Below, one piece after another: positions 30,116-45,100 of a stretch of 64,000 nucleotides of DNA (the first letter of the stretch is position 1; each line of letters opens with the position of its first letter). The stretch is from Cladorhizidae sp. MBARI D1340-BT2. Lineage: Eukaryota > Porifera > Demospongiae > Poecilosclerida > Cladorhizidae. The position numbers were made by a program, and so were the translations under genes. The notes below the pieces were generated by a model, which was not told the DNA's origin, did no database searches, and saw nothing but the letters and a program-made list of their open reading frames with translations. Where the stretch lies: the NCBI GenBank assembly GCA_028752905.1, contig JAQNBH010000005.1, positions 744,001 to 808,000 of the forward strand. The letters run 5' to 3'.

Positions 30116-33100
30116 GTAAGTAGAGGGAAGGAAGGCCTTGCGTGCTAGCATGACATCATGGCCGCATATTTTATTTTTGAATGCTGAAGAGAAAGGTCCC
30201 AGTACTGATGAATTCTGGGGAATACAGCGTTTCTTTGAGGACAGGTTGAAAACTGAGGCAGGAAGAGCTGCAGTAAGTAAATGTGCACAAGCTTTAGTAA
30301 TATTCGGAATAGAATGAGTATGTGGCTGAAGAGTGCTCCCAAATCCAATATTGTATCCACCATTACCTCAGGCTGCACCAAAGATGGTGTTTGTTCTTCA
30401 GCAATCTATCATATCTACACACTGTCATCAGCAGGGGTGTAGCAATCTATCATATCTACACTGTCATCAGCAGGGGTGTAGCAGGAAAAAATGGGTTGGT
30501 GAGGCACACCATTTTATTGAGAAAACGAGGAAAATAACATAATATATGCTAATGGGCATGAGCCAGTTATCATTAATTTTAAGTGATGGACATTTTAAAA
30601 GCTGTACTAACAAACACTTGGACAGAAAACAATTATTGTTCTCCATGAACTCTTAGTTGACATAATAACATTACAATAATCAACTTGAAATTGTATTCTC
30701 TACATTTCTACTAGCTGCTCTAGCCTTCATCAGGAATCAGGTGATTGTTATACAATTATTGTTGTTATTATATATAGTTCATCAATCACGTAGATATTCA
30801 TTAACAAAACAAACTAATAATAATAATAGCTTCTGAAAAATGTGGGGAGCTTCTTTCATGAACAAAACTAATTAGCTATAATTATACTTTAAGCTAACTT
30901 TGAGTGAAATCCTTGTGGACATGCATTATCATAATTGCATTTAATGGTTCTGTAGCATTGTGGAGCTCAAATATGTTATGGTTCTCATCATAACTTTAAT
31001 TATCATTATCAGAGTATAATTTTTTTCTCTGCCTCTGACATTCCTCTAGCAATATTCAATATTTAAATATTCGTGCTCCTGTTGAGTTTGAAATTTGCAT
31101 GGAACGGTTGTATCTGTGACAGAAGACCATCCTTTACCTGATCTTCTTAATCGAGTGAAAATACCTCATCGTTATCACCATCTTCCTGCTCTTGGCTGCC
31201 ACTCAAAAGCTACTATCCTTACCTTCCTGGTCAAATCTCTGAAATGCAGCTGGTAACAGTATCAAGACACTCAAAGTAAATTGCATGATAGTAAATTTCC
31301 AGTGTGGCTGCATCTCTACCACTGGTGCTGTGAGAGTCTAGGTGTTGTGGAGGTCTCCTTTTACGCAAGTACTGGCTCTTCACTATCACACTTGTCAGCG
31401 TCTGACCTCATGGACTGAACAGGGTCACAGAGAGAAATAGAACTGTGAAAGATTCATGCGATTAAGGAGCAGTACTCGTATAACATGCTACCATTGCCAT
31501 CAACACACATCACCAAATAACTATCATGCACAAACAAGCACAGACATCTCTATATAATTATATCCTGCACAGACATCTCTATATAATTATATCATGCACA
31601 GACATCTCTATATAATTATATCATGCACAAACTGCACAGACATCTCTATTTCACAAGTATCTACCCACAAACTGTCTACCACTGCAGAGCTAGAAATAAC
31701 AGGCGGTCATCCGTCATTTTCTGAGCAATTCACCGATTTGTCCGACCAAATCACTACTTGCTCTGCCAGATTGTCCTAACAGCAAATAACAAGCTAAGTG
31801 GCTACTACTAGTCAGCTGCAGTGGTTGCCAGGAGGTAAAATTCACTTAGTGTTGTGAAAAAGAAAAAGGAGGGTGAAAAAACATGGTGCTTAGCTAATAG
31901 CATGCAGTGCAGTGCCCTTGGCTAATTGCAATGTACTAGGCTGGGGTCTGGTGATTGTAGGAAACAGCTGAGCTAGGTACAAATGATTTCAATGCTGATG
32001 GTAGCATTGAGTTATGGTGGGAAAGTACAACTAGACCAAACCAGTGGCCAAGGAGGAAGTACAGGAAGAAAGCCTGCCACTGCTACACCAAGCACCTCAG
32101 CATCAGTAGTGAATGAAGATGAAGAGAATGAGTCGGACAGAAGTAGTGAATCTGGGGACAATCTTCCTTTAGAAGACTGGGATAACTGGATGGAGAACAT
32201 GCAGTGACATTTTTGTCCTACTTAACTTATCATGCTGTATTGTTGTTTTTATGAACCATACTATTATTATTGCAAGTATACCAACATTTAATAGAAGTAT
32301 AATGACTGACCAATATTAGAAAATGACCTAGCAAATCTTATTATGCTAGGACATCATGTCCTACCAACATTAAACCTTATTTCTAGCTCTGCGGCACTAT
32401 ATAATAATAATCGCCTTCAGGGTAGTTGGTGTCATTTTAGGTGAGTGTTGTCCCTCTGAAGTGTGTGCTGCAGGGAAGTTGTCAGTGCCTGAGAATAGAG
32501 TGTGATAGCCCCATAAAAATAGTCAAATCTTCTCCTCTGACTTGCAACACCATTAATGCGAGACTTCAGAGTCAACAAGACCATCCAAAATACTGTCCCA
32601 CATCACATTTCTAAAAGCTCTCCATAGTTAGCAATTATGAATTTGTTTCACACAGTCCTCGTGTTGGGAATACAACAGCATCTGAGCATGAACGGATTTA
32701 AACAGAGCTTGACGTTTTGGAGAGTACTGCAAAAGCTTGCTGATACATAGCTTGTATCCATGCTGGGTTGTAGAGTTTTCACTGCTTTATACAATCAGAT
32801 CTAAGGCATCGCCATAGTAATGGGTAAGTATTGCATGGGGCTCTTCTTTAAGAATCTTCTCCTTTACCCCATTTATACGCTGTCATACCAACCTCACAGC
32901 ACTGCACACATGTTATATATAGCTCACATGTTATATATAGCTCACATGTTATATATAGCTCACATGTTATATATAGCTCACATGTTATATATAGCTCACA
33001 TGTTATATATAGCTCACATGTTATATATAGCTCACATGTTATATATAGCTCACATGTTATATATAGCTCACATGTTATATATAGCTCACATGTTATATAT

Positions 33101-36100
33101 AGCTCACATGGCTCACATGTTATATATAGCTCACATGTTATATGTATATAGCTCACGTTATATATAGCTCACATGTTATATATAGCTCACATGTTATATA
33201 TAGCTGTGTATAATGATCTGCCCACATGTTATATATAGCTGTGTATAATGATCTGTCCACATGTTATATATAGCTGTGTATAATGATCTGTCCACATGTT
33301 ATATGTAGCTGTGTATAATGATCTGCCCACATGTTATATATAGCTGTGTATAATGATCTGCTCACATGTTATATATAGTTGTGTATAATGATCTGCCCAC
33401 GTGTTATATATAGCTGTGCATAATGATCTGCCCACACGTTATATATAGCTGTGCATAATGATCTGCCCACATGTTATATATAGCTGTGTATAATGATCTG
33501 TCCACATGTTATATATAGCTGTGTATAATGATCTGCCCACATGTTATATATAGCTGTGTATAATGATCTGCCCACATGTTATATATAGCTGTGTATAATG
33601 ATCTGCCCACATGTTATATATAGCTGTGCATAATGATCTGCCCACATGTTATATATAGCTGTGTATAATGATCTGCCCACATGTTATATATAGCTGTGCA
33701 TAATGTCTGCCCACATGTTATATATAGCTGTGTATAATGATCTGCCCACATGTTATATATAGCTGTGTATAATGATCTGCCCACATGTTATATATAGCTG
33801 TGCATAATGATCTGCCCACATGTTATATATAGCTGTGTATAATGATCTGCCCACATGTTATATATAGCTGTGCATAATGTCTGCCCACATGTTATATATA
33901 GCTGTGTATAATGATCTGCCCACATGTTATATATAGCTGTGTATAATGATCTGCCCACATGTTATATATAGCTGTGTATAATGATCTGCCCACATGTTAT
34001 ATATAGCTGTGTATAATGATCTGCCCACATGTTATATATAGCTGTGCATAATGATCTGCCCACATGTTATATATAGCTCACATGGCTCACATGTTATATA
34101 TAGCTCACATGTTATATGTATATAGCTCACGTTATATATAGCTCACATGTTATATATAGCTCACATGTTATATATAGCTGTGTATAATGATCTGCCCACA
34201 TGTTATATATAGCTGTGTATAATGATCTGTCCACATGTTATATATAGCTGTGTATAATGATCTGTCCACATGTTATATGTAGCTGTGTATAATGATCTGC
34301 CCACATGTTATATATAGCTGTGTATAATGATCTGCTCACATGTTATATATAGTTGTGTATAATGATCTGCCCACGTGTTATATATAGCTGTGCATAATGA
34401 TCTGCCCACACGTTATATATAGCTGTGCATAATGATCTGCCCACATGTTATATATAGCTGTGTATAATGATCTGTCCACATGTTATATATAGCTGTGTAT
34501 AATGATCTGCCCACATGTTATATATAGCTGTGTATAATGATCTGCCCACATGTTATATATAGCTGTGTATAATGATCTGCCCACATGTTATATATAGCTG
34601 TGCATAATGATCTGCCCACATGTTATATATAGCTGTGTATAATGATCTGCCCACATGTTATATATAGCTGTGCATAATGTCTGCCCACATGTTATATATA
34701 GCTGTGTATAATGATCTGCCCACATGTTATATATAGCTGTGTATAATGATCTGCCCACATGTTATATATAGCTGTGCATAATGATCTGCCCACATGTTAT
34801 ATATAGCTGTGTATAATGATCTGCCCACATGTTATATATAGCTGTGCATAATGTCTGCCCACATGTTATATATAGCTGTGTATAATGATCTGCCCACATG
34901 TTATATATAGCTGTGTATAATGATCTGCCCACATGTTATATATAGCTGTGTATAATGATCTGCCCACATGTTATATATAGCTGTGTATAATGATCTGCCC
35001 ACATGTTATATATAGCTGTGCATAATGATCTGCCCACATGTTATATATAGCTGTGCATAATGATCTGCCCACATGTTATATATAGCTGTGTATAATGATC
35101 TGCCCACATGTTATATATAGCTGTGTATAATGATCTGCCCACATGTTATATATAGCTGTGTATAATGATCTGCCCACATGTTATATATAGCTGTGCATAA
35201 TGATCTGCCCACATGTTATATATAGCTGTGCATAATGATCTGCCCACATGTTATATATAGCTGTGTATAATGATCTGTCCACATGTTATATATAGCTGTG
35301 CATAATGATCTGCCCACACGTTATATATAGCTGTGCATAATGATCTGCCCACATGTTATATATAGCTGTGTATAATGATCTGTCCACATGTTATATATAG
35401 CTGTGTATAATGATCTGCCCACATGTTATATATAGCTGTGCATAATGATCTGCCCACATGTTATATATAGCTGTGCATAATGATCTGCCCACATGTTATA
35501 TATAGCTGTGCATAATGATCTGCCCGCATGTTATATATAGCTGTGTATAATGATCTGCCCACATGTTATATATAGCTGTGTATAATGATCTGCCCACATG
35601 TTATATATAGCTGTGTATAATGATCTGCCCACATGTTATATATAGCTGTGTATAATGATCTGCCCACATGTTATATATAGCTGTGTATAATGATCTGCCC
35701 ACATGTTATATATAGCTGTGTATAATGATCTGTCCACATGTTATATATAGCTGTGTATAATGATCTGCCCACATGTTATATATAGCTGTGCATAATGATC
35801 TGCCCACATGTTATATATAGCTGTGTATAATGATCTGCCCACATGTTATATATAGCTGTGTATAATGATCTGCCCACATGTTATATATAGCTGTGCATAA
35901 TGATCTGCCCACATGTTATATATAGCTGTGTATAATGATCTGCCCACATGTTATATATAGCTGTGTATAATGATCTGCCCACATGTTATATATAGCTGTG
36001 TATAATGATCTGTGGATCAGACTTCTCAGCAGCAGTGCTGAATAAAATTGCTCTCATTATGATCACGTTTTCTTAATGCCAATCCCCGTCTGCCAAGAAA

Positions 36101-39100
36101 CTGCACATGTTGAAGAATGTTCATCAGCATTCCTCCATTGAGCTTCCTTTATTCTTTGTGTGCTTCATCTAACATCTCTCCAACATTTCTGCCATGTGAG
36201 CTGGTCATGACTAACAGCATCAGCAAGGCACTTCCATAGCTGCTGTCTCCTACATTGATTACAGTGTGGTGTGCATGAACAATAGTTAGTTATTAACATG
36301 TCACATATGGAGCTAGCTATATATAGCCAACTTAAATCTTGAAGAAGCATCTTTCCAATGGATGTAGCCTTGACTGATGTTGGCTTCCTCTCTCTTACTA
36401 TGGAAACCTTTTGGCAGCAAATTCTTTTCTTTCTTTTTTTGTCTGTCTGAGAACAGTAGAAACGGAGCACAGAGTCTTGGGCTTCTTGATAGTCCCACCA
36501 TGCAGGTTTGAAGCTTCTTTTTCTCCCTTGCTATCAAAAGATCTCAAAGGAAAAGAAATATTTCTTGTCTAGTGAGAGCTAGAGATATTCCCTTGTGGTG
36601 TACTAGCCATGACAGCAAGCTAGTCTTCCTCTAGCCATGACAGCAAACTAGTCTTCCCCTAGCCATGACGGCAAGCTAGTCTTCCCTATCCATGACAGCA
36701 AGCTAGTCTTCCCTATCCATGACAGCAAGCTAGTCTTCCCCTAGCCATGACAGCAAGCTAGTCTTCCCCTAGCCATGACAGCAAGCTAGTCTTCCTTCCA
36801 TGACAGCAAACTAGTCTTCCCCTAGGCATGACAGCAAGCTAGTCTTCCCCTAGCAAGCTAGTCTTCCCTATCCATGACAGCAAGCTAGTCTTCCCCTAGC
36901 CATGACAGCAAGCTAGTCTTCCTTCCATGACAGCAAGCTAGTCTTCCCCTAGCCATGACAGCAAGCTAGTCTCCTAGCCATGACAGCAAGCTAGTCTTCC
37001 TTCCATGACAGCAAGCTAGTCTTCCTCTAGCCATGACAGCAAGCTAGTCTTCCCTAGCCATGACAGCAAGCTAGTCTTCCCCTAGCCATGACAGCAAGCT
37101 AGTCTTCCCCTAGCCATGACAGCAAGCTAGTCTTCCCCTAGCCATGACAGCAAGCTAGTCTTCCCTAGCCATGACAGCAAGCTAGTTTTCCCTAGCCATG
37201 ACAGCAAGCTAGTCTTCCCTGAGCCATGACAGCAATCTAGTCTTCCTCGAACCATGACAGCTAGCTAGTCTTCCCCGAACCATGACAGCAAGCTAGTCTT
37301 CCCCTAGCCATGACAGCAAGCTAGTCTTCCCTAGCCATGACAGCAAGCTAGTCTTCCCCTAGCCATGACAGCAAGCTAGTCTTCCCCTAGCCATGACAGC
37401 AAGCTAGTCTTCCCCTAGCCATGACAGCAAGCTAGCCTTCCCCTAGCCATGACAGCAAGCTAGTCTTCCCCTAGCCATGACAGCAAGCTAGTCTTCCCCT
37501 AGCCATGACAGCAAGCTAGTCTTCCCCTAGCCATGACAGCAAGCTAGTCTTCCCTGAGCCATGACAGCAAGCTAGTCTTCCCCTAGCCATGACAGCAAGC
37601 TAGTCTTCCCTAGCCATGACAGCAAGCTAGTTTTCCCTAGCCATGACAGCAAGCTAGTCTTCCCTGAGCCATGACAGCAATCTAGTCTTCCTCGAACCAT
37701 GACAGCTAGCTAGTCTTCCCCGAACCATGACAGCAAGCTAGTCTTCCCCTAGCCATGACAGCAAGCTAGTCTTCCCTAGCCATGACAGCAAGCTAGTCTT
37801 CCCCTAGCCATGACAGCAAGCTAGTCTTCCCCTAGCCATGACAGCAAGCTAGTCTTCCCCTAGCCATGACAGCAAGCTAGCCTTCCCCTAGCCATGACAG
37901 CAAGCTAGTCTTCCCCTAGCCATGACAGCAAGCTAGTCTTCCCCTAGCCATGACAGCAAGCTAGTCTTCCCCTAGCCATGACAGCAAGCTAGTCTTCCCC
38001 TAGCCATGACAGCAAGCTAGTCTTCCCCGAACCATGACAGCTAGCTAGTCTTCCCCGAACCATGACAGCAAGCTAGTCTTCCCTGAGCCATGACAGCAAG
38101 CTAGTCTTCCCTGAGCCATGACAGCAAGCTAGTCTTCCCCGAACCATGACAGCTAGCTAGTCTTCCCCGAACCATGACAGCAAGCTAGTCTTCCTCTAGC
38201 CATGACAGCAAGCTAGTCTTCCCCCAGCTGAGGAGTTGCACATTCTTGTGATTAAACGTCCACTCTTTTTCTTACCTTCTTTCCCCCCTCCCCCCTATTG
38301 GTGCTGTGCTGGCTGCACCTATGCCTTACGGTCATTGATCACACTTCTCTTTTGTTGTTAAGTCCAAATCATAAAATGTGTGCTAGGTGCCCAGCATAGC
38401 AGTAATCTAGCACCACCTCATGAGCAGTAGCTGTGTGGGGGCTGGCCTCCCCAATGCCCCAGCATAGCAGTAATCTAGCACCACCTCATGAGCAGTAGCT
38501 GTGTGGGGGCTGGCCTCCCCAATGCCCCAGCATAGCAGTAATCTAGCACCACCTCATGAGCAGTAGCTATGTGGGGGCTGGCCTCCCCAATGCCCCAGCA
38601 TAGCAGTAATCTAGCACCACCTCATGAGCAGTAGCTGTGTGGGGGCTGGCCTCCCCAATGCCCCAGCATAGCAGTAATCTAGCACCACCTCATGAGCAGT
38701 AGCTGTGTGGGGGCTGGCCTCCCCAATGCCCCAGCATAGCAGTAATCTAGCACCACCTCATGAGCAGTAGCTGTGTGGGGGCTGGCCTCCCCAATGCCCC
38801 AGCATAGCAGTAATCTAGCACCACCTCATGAGCAGTAGCTGTGTGGGGGCTGGCCTCCCCAGTGCCCCAGCATAGCAGTAACCTAATACCGTGACGTGCA
38901 GGTGCCAACCCTGACTGGAGTGACCTCTGACCTGCTGCATGACGGGTGTCTGGTGCGGTATAGAGGCATGGTTCAAGACCAGTACGACACAGAGTTATAC
39001 CTCAAGGAATACAGCATCGTGACTGAGCAAGGCAGCCAAGTGAGGAGTGAGGAGGCCACACCCACATGCACGCACACAGAGTGTCTGATTGTAATTACTC

Positions 39101-42100
39101 ATGGTGTTGCTGATGTTGCAGGTGAGCTGTGGCCTGTACTCTGACCTGACCCACCAACCTGTGAGTGAAAGTGACCCTCCCACTTAACGATCATCGCGGA
39201 GTGCAGTAGCTCTCTCTTTATGTTGCCTTTTCCAAATGACAGCTCCCTCCTCCCCCCATACCTTGACCCCCATACCTTGACCCCCATACCTTGAATCCTT
39301 CTCCTTCACTAGATAATTAACCAGCAGACACAAAATTGGGAGGACCTTGAAATTGTTGATCCGTTATGGATCTCTATGTTCTCACTCGCACAACTTGAGG
39401 TCAATAGGTCAATTCCTACAATCTTTGGTGCCGGATTCCACATGTTCCAATCATGTTCATGACTACGACCTTTCTCCCTCATGGGAAAGAGGCATGGCTA
39501 AAGCTCGCTGGCTGTTTTAGGATTAGAATTGGGTAATGATCATCATTCTCCAAAACCTACCTCAAGCTATGCTCTATGCAGCTGAATTTAAAGTGAGAAA
39601 TCAGTTGATTTACTGATGGAATGATCTCCTAAAAAAGCAAGTCTATACAGCATATGTGCTTTAGCAGTAAACATGGTATAGAGTAGCATCTGCTAGGATC
39701 GGTTAGTTCTGGAGTTCTCCTGATCCTTGAAGCAAACTGTTGCTGATCCTTCGCCGACTCTAATAGAAAAACAAGGTGTGGTATTGCCGACTCTAATAGA
39801 AAATGTGTGGGTGGGGCAGCTAGCTGTATAGATGTGTGGGTGGGGCAGCTAGCTGTATAGATTTGTGGGTGGGGCAGCTAGCTGTATAGATGTGTGGGTG
39901 GGGCAGCTAGCTATATAGATGTGTGGGTGGGGCAGCTAGCTATATAGATGTGTGGGTGGGGCAGCTAGCTGTATAGATGTGTGGGTGGGGCAGCTAGCTG
40001 TATAGATGTGTGGGTGGGGCAGCTAGCTGTATAGATGTGTGGGTGGGGCAGTTAGCTGTATAGATGTGTGGGAGGGGCAGCTAGCTGTATAGATGTGTGG
40101 GTGGGGCAGCTAGCTGTATAGATGTGTGGGTGGGGCAGTTAGCTGTATAGATGTGTGGGTGGGGCAGTTAGCTGTATAGATGTGTGGGTGGGGCAGCTAG
40201 CTGTATAGATGTGTGGGCGGGGCAGCTAGACGTATAGATGTGTGGGTGGGGCAGCTAGCTGTATAGATGTGTGGGTGGGGCAGTTAGGTAATGGTGTATG
40301 AGGGTCACATGTAAGCACATGCTCCACATGATATATTGCATTTGTGCAGTGTAGTTCTTTGTGTGGGTGTGTCTATGGGCATTGTGTTAATATTGCACTA
40401 GTGCACTAATGATGATTGTGTGGGTGTTACTGCAGACTACTGGAGAGGTGAGCTGGGAGCATCCCTCCAATATACTGGCGGACAGACTAATCTTGTACTG
40501 CACACCCGTGCCTGCCGCCACTCCATGGGTGGAGGAAATATCCGAACTATTTGGCATAGCAACATGTGCTGTAGTATACAAGTAGTGTTGTATGTATGTG
40601 TGTGTATAGAGGTGCATAGCAACGTGTGCTGTAGTATACAAGTAGTGTTGTATGTATGTGTGTGTATAGAGGTGCATAGCAACGTGCTGTAGTATACAAG
40701 TAGTGTTGTATGTATGAGTGTGTATAGAGGTGCATAGCAACATGTGCTGTAGTATACAAGTAGTGTTGTATGTATGTGTGTGTATAGAGGTGCATAGCAA
40801 CGTGTGCTGTAGTATACAAGTAGTGTTGTATGTATGAGTGTGTATAGGGTGCATAGCAACATGTGCTGTAGTATACAAGTAGTGTTGTATGTATGAGTGT
40901 GTATAGAGGTGCATAGCAACATGTGCTGTAGTATACAAGTAGTGTTGTATGTATGAGTGTGTATAGAGGTGCATAGCAACATGTGCTGTAGTATACAAGT
41001 AGTGTTGTATGTATGAGTGTGTATAGAGGTGCATAGCAACATGTGCTGTAGTATACAAGTAGTGTTGTATGTATGAGTGTGTATAGAGGTGCATAGCAAC
41101 GTGTGCTGTAGTATACAAGTAGTGTTGTATGTATGTGTGTGTATAGAGGTGCATAGCAACGTGTGCTGTAGTATACAAGTAGTGTTGTATGTATGTGTGT
41201 GTATAGAGGTGCATAGCAACGTGTGCTGTAGTATACAAGTAGTGTTGTATGTATGTGTGTATAGAGGTGCATAGCAACATGTGCTGTAGTATACAAGTAG
41301 TGTTGTATGTATGTGTGTGTATAGGGTGCATAGCAACATGTGCTGTAGTATACAAGTAGTGTTGTATGTATGTGTGTGTATAGAGGTGCATGGCAACATG
41401 TGCTGTAGTATACAAGTAGTGTTGTATGTATGTGTGTGTATAGAGGTGCATAGCAACGTGTGCTGTAGTATACAAGTAGTGTTGTATGTATGTGTGTGTA
41501 TAGAGGTGCATAGCAACATGTGCTGTAGTATACAAGTAGTGTTGTATGTATGAGTGTGTATAGAGGTGCATAGCAACATGTGCTGTAGTATACAAGTAGT
41601 GTTGTATGTATGAGTGTGTATAGAGTTGCATAGCAATGTGTGCTGTAGTATACAAGTAGTTTTGTATGTATGAGTGTGTATAGAGGTGCATAGCAACGTG
41701 TGCTGTAGTATACAAGTAGTGTTGTATGTATGTGTGTGTATAGAGGTGCATAGCAACGTGTGCTGTAGTATACAAGTAGTGTTGTATGTATGAGTGTGTA
41801 TAGAGGTGCATAGCAACATGTGCTGTAGTATACAAGTAGTGTTGTATGTATGAGTGTGTATAGAGGTGCATAGCAACGTGTGCTGTAGTATACAAGTAGT
41901 GTTGTATGTATGAGTGTGTATAGAGGTGCATAGCAACATGTGCTGTAGTATACAAGTAGTGTTGTATGTATGAGTGTGTATAGAGTTGCATGGCAACATG
42001 TGCTGTAGTATACAAGTAGTGTTGTATGTATGTGTGTGTATAGAGGTGCATAGCAACGTGTGCTGTAGTATACAAGTAGTGTTGTATGTATGTGTGTATA

Positions 42101-45100
42101 TAGAGGTGCATAGCAACGTGTGCTGTAGTATACAAGTAGTGTTGTATGTATGTGTGTGTATAGAGGTGCATGGCAACATGTGCTGTAGTATACAAGTAGT
42201 GTTGTATGTATGAGTGTGTATAGAGGTGCATGGCAACATGTGCTGTAGTATACAAGTAGTGTTGTATGTATGTGTGTGTATAGAGGTGCATAGCTGTAGT
42301 ATACAAGTAGTGTTGTATGTATGTGTGTATAGAGGTGCATAGCAACATGTGCTGTAGTATACAAGTAGTGTTGTATGTATGTGTGTGTATAGAGGTGCAT
42401 AGCAACGTGTGCTGTAGTATACAAGTAGTGTTGTATGTATGTGTGTGTATAGAGGTGCATAGCAACATGTGCTGTAGTATACAAGTAGTGTTGTATGTAT
42501 GTGTGTGTATAGAGGTGCATAGCAACATGTGCTGTAGTATACAAGTAGTGTTGTATGTGTGTGTGTGTATAGGGTGCATAGCAACGTGTGCTGTAGTATA
42601 CAAGTTTTGTATGTATGTGTGTGTATAGGGTGCATAGCAACGTGTGCTGTAGTATACAAGTAGTGTTGTATGTATGTGTGTATAGAGGTGCATAGCAACA
42701 TGTGCTGTAGTATACAAGTAGTGTTGTATGTATGAGTGTGTATAGGGTGCATGGCAACATGTGCTGTAGTATACAAGTAGTGTTGTATGTATGTGTGTGT
42801 ATAGAGGTGCATAGCAACGTGTGCTGTAGTATACAAGTAGTGTTGTATGTATGTGTGTGTATAGAGGTGCATAGCAACGTGTGCTGTAGTATACAAGTAG
42901 TGTTGTATGTATGAGTGTGTATAGGGTGCATGGCAACATGTGCTGTAGTATACAAGTAGTGTTGTATGTATGGTGTGTATAGAGGTGCATAGCAACGTGT
43001 GCTGTAGTATACAAGTAGTGTTGTATGTATGAGTGTGTATAGAGGTGCATGGCAACATGTGCTGTAGTATACATATTGATACTCGTTGAAACAGTCATCC
43101 CTAACTTGGTAGCTTGTGTTATCCTTGACCCTTGCCACCATCTCTTTCTCTCTCTTACATGCTTGCGAGTGGGTCTGGTGTGGTGGGGAAGGGAGAAGAG
43201 CTCACCAGATCCTCTGCCGGTCACAAGCGTAGATTGTGTGAGAGTGACGAGCCTGCACAGACTGTGGCTATGGAGGAGGAGGAGGAGAGTGTAGGAGGTA
43301 AGAAGCTCTGCTCTGCCCATGCAGAACTGTCCTCATCAACACTAGCAGGTCATGACCTCAACTTACCTCTGCCTGGTGACCATGGCCTCCCTTGTCTAGT
43401 GAAGGTGAGCAGTTATGAAGGCTATAAGTCAGGGTGTGTGGGTGTGCAGGGTGTAAGTCAGGGTGGGTGGTTGTGCAGGGTGTAAGTCAGGGTGGGTGGT
43501 GTAAGTCAGGGTGGATGGTTGTGCAAGGTGTAAGTCAGGGTGGATGGTTGTGCAGGGTGTAAGTCAGGGTGGATGGTTGTGCAGGGTGTAAGTCAGGGTG
43601 GATGGTGGTGCAGGGTGTAAGTCAGGATGGGTGGTGGTGCCGGGTGTAAGTCAGGGTGGGTGGTTGTGCAGGGTGTAAGTCAGGGTGGGTGGTGTAAGTC
43701 AGGGTGGATGGTTGTGCAGGGTGTAAGTCAGGGTGGATGGTTGTGCAGGGTGTAAGTCATGGTGGTGCATGGTGTAAGTCAGGGTGGATGGTTGTGCAGG
43801 GTGTAAGTCAGGGTGGATGGTGGTGCCGGGTGTAAGTCAGGGTGGATGGTGGTGCAGGGTGTAAGTCAGGGTGGATGGTGGTGCCGGGTGTAAGTCAGGG
43901 TGTGTGGGTGTAAGTCAGGGTGTGTGGGTGTGCAAGGTGTAAGTCAGGGTGGATGGTGGTGCCGGGTGTAAGTCAGGATGGATGGTGGTGCGTGTAAGTC
44001 AGGGTGTTGTAGTGTGTTGCCATGCCCTTCCCCCTGCAGGTCTATAAAGACTGGGAGCGTCTGCAAGTGTGCAGTGTGGTGGAGGTAGTAGGCGTGTTGT
44101 CTGTACATCCTGCCCTCACTCCACTCTCCTACGCTGACTCTGATGAGGGAGATGGCAGGACTGCGGCCGAGAGGAGGGCTCACTCCCCTCCCCCATCCCT
44201 CGTGCCACGTGTACACGCCATCACCACCGCTGTCCTCCACCATTGCAACCCTCTCCTCCCCTCCCTGCTACCTGCTTCATTAAGTAAGCACACGTAGTTG
44301 GTCAAAGGGGGTGGGGCTGGGACAGTTATGAGTGATGCTGAGGGACACTACTAGCAGAAGCTTCTGACTTGCTTGACCCTTTTGCTGCCGTTTTCCCCCC
44401 CTTCAAAATGCAGTCGATTTTGCCGAATTAATTTTGGCCAATTTTGGTACTTCTACATAAAAGTGTCCTGGAGGAGAGAAAAGTCAATTGTTATCAATTA
44501 AGTGACTTTTCTCATCAATAAACATACAAAGCTACAAACACATGTTGTTGTTGGATTTTTTTTCGTCGCTGGGTCCAGCAGGGGGTCTTTTAGAGGGTCA
44601 AAAAGGCAACAACAAAATTAACAATTTTTGTACCTATTAGCCCCTAAAATATTAGCTCCTAAAAATAGCACTTGCAATGAGCTGTGCTTCCAATATGTTA
44701 TGACCCTGTAGAGTACCAGGGGGGAAAAGTCGGCCCTTTTGAACTGTTTTGGGGGGCTTTTGGCCCAACCCCCTTTTTCTAGAGAATTCCCTAAGAGAAT
44801 AACATGATGTCTGCCACAAAGCCTATTGTATGCCTAGTGAACACAGTTACATGCTGGATCCCACTGACAAGTCAAAATGCTCCCAACCGCCCAACCCCGG
44901 AGGTGGTTGGAGATGATATGTACAAGATATTATATGGAGGCCTAAATCTTGTTCTGAAAAGCAAAGGTTAATTAGGAAGATGAATTGGGGCCTCACCTAC
45001 CCACCCAGACCTGTGTTTGGTCACCATCACTTTGTTCATCATTATTATCATTATCACGTTCGTCATCACTTCATGTACTTCTCGTGCGGGCCGCCATTTT

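Noticed and set aside
40387..43320. Minus-strand frames of 860-977 codons rich in Tyr, Thr and His
   Set aside because: By-product of the ~60-bp array antisense to MCMBP exon 5/intron 5.
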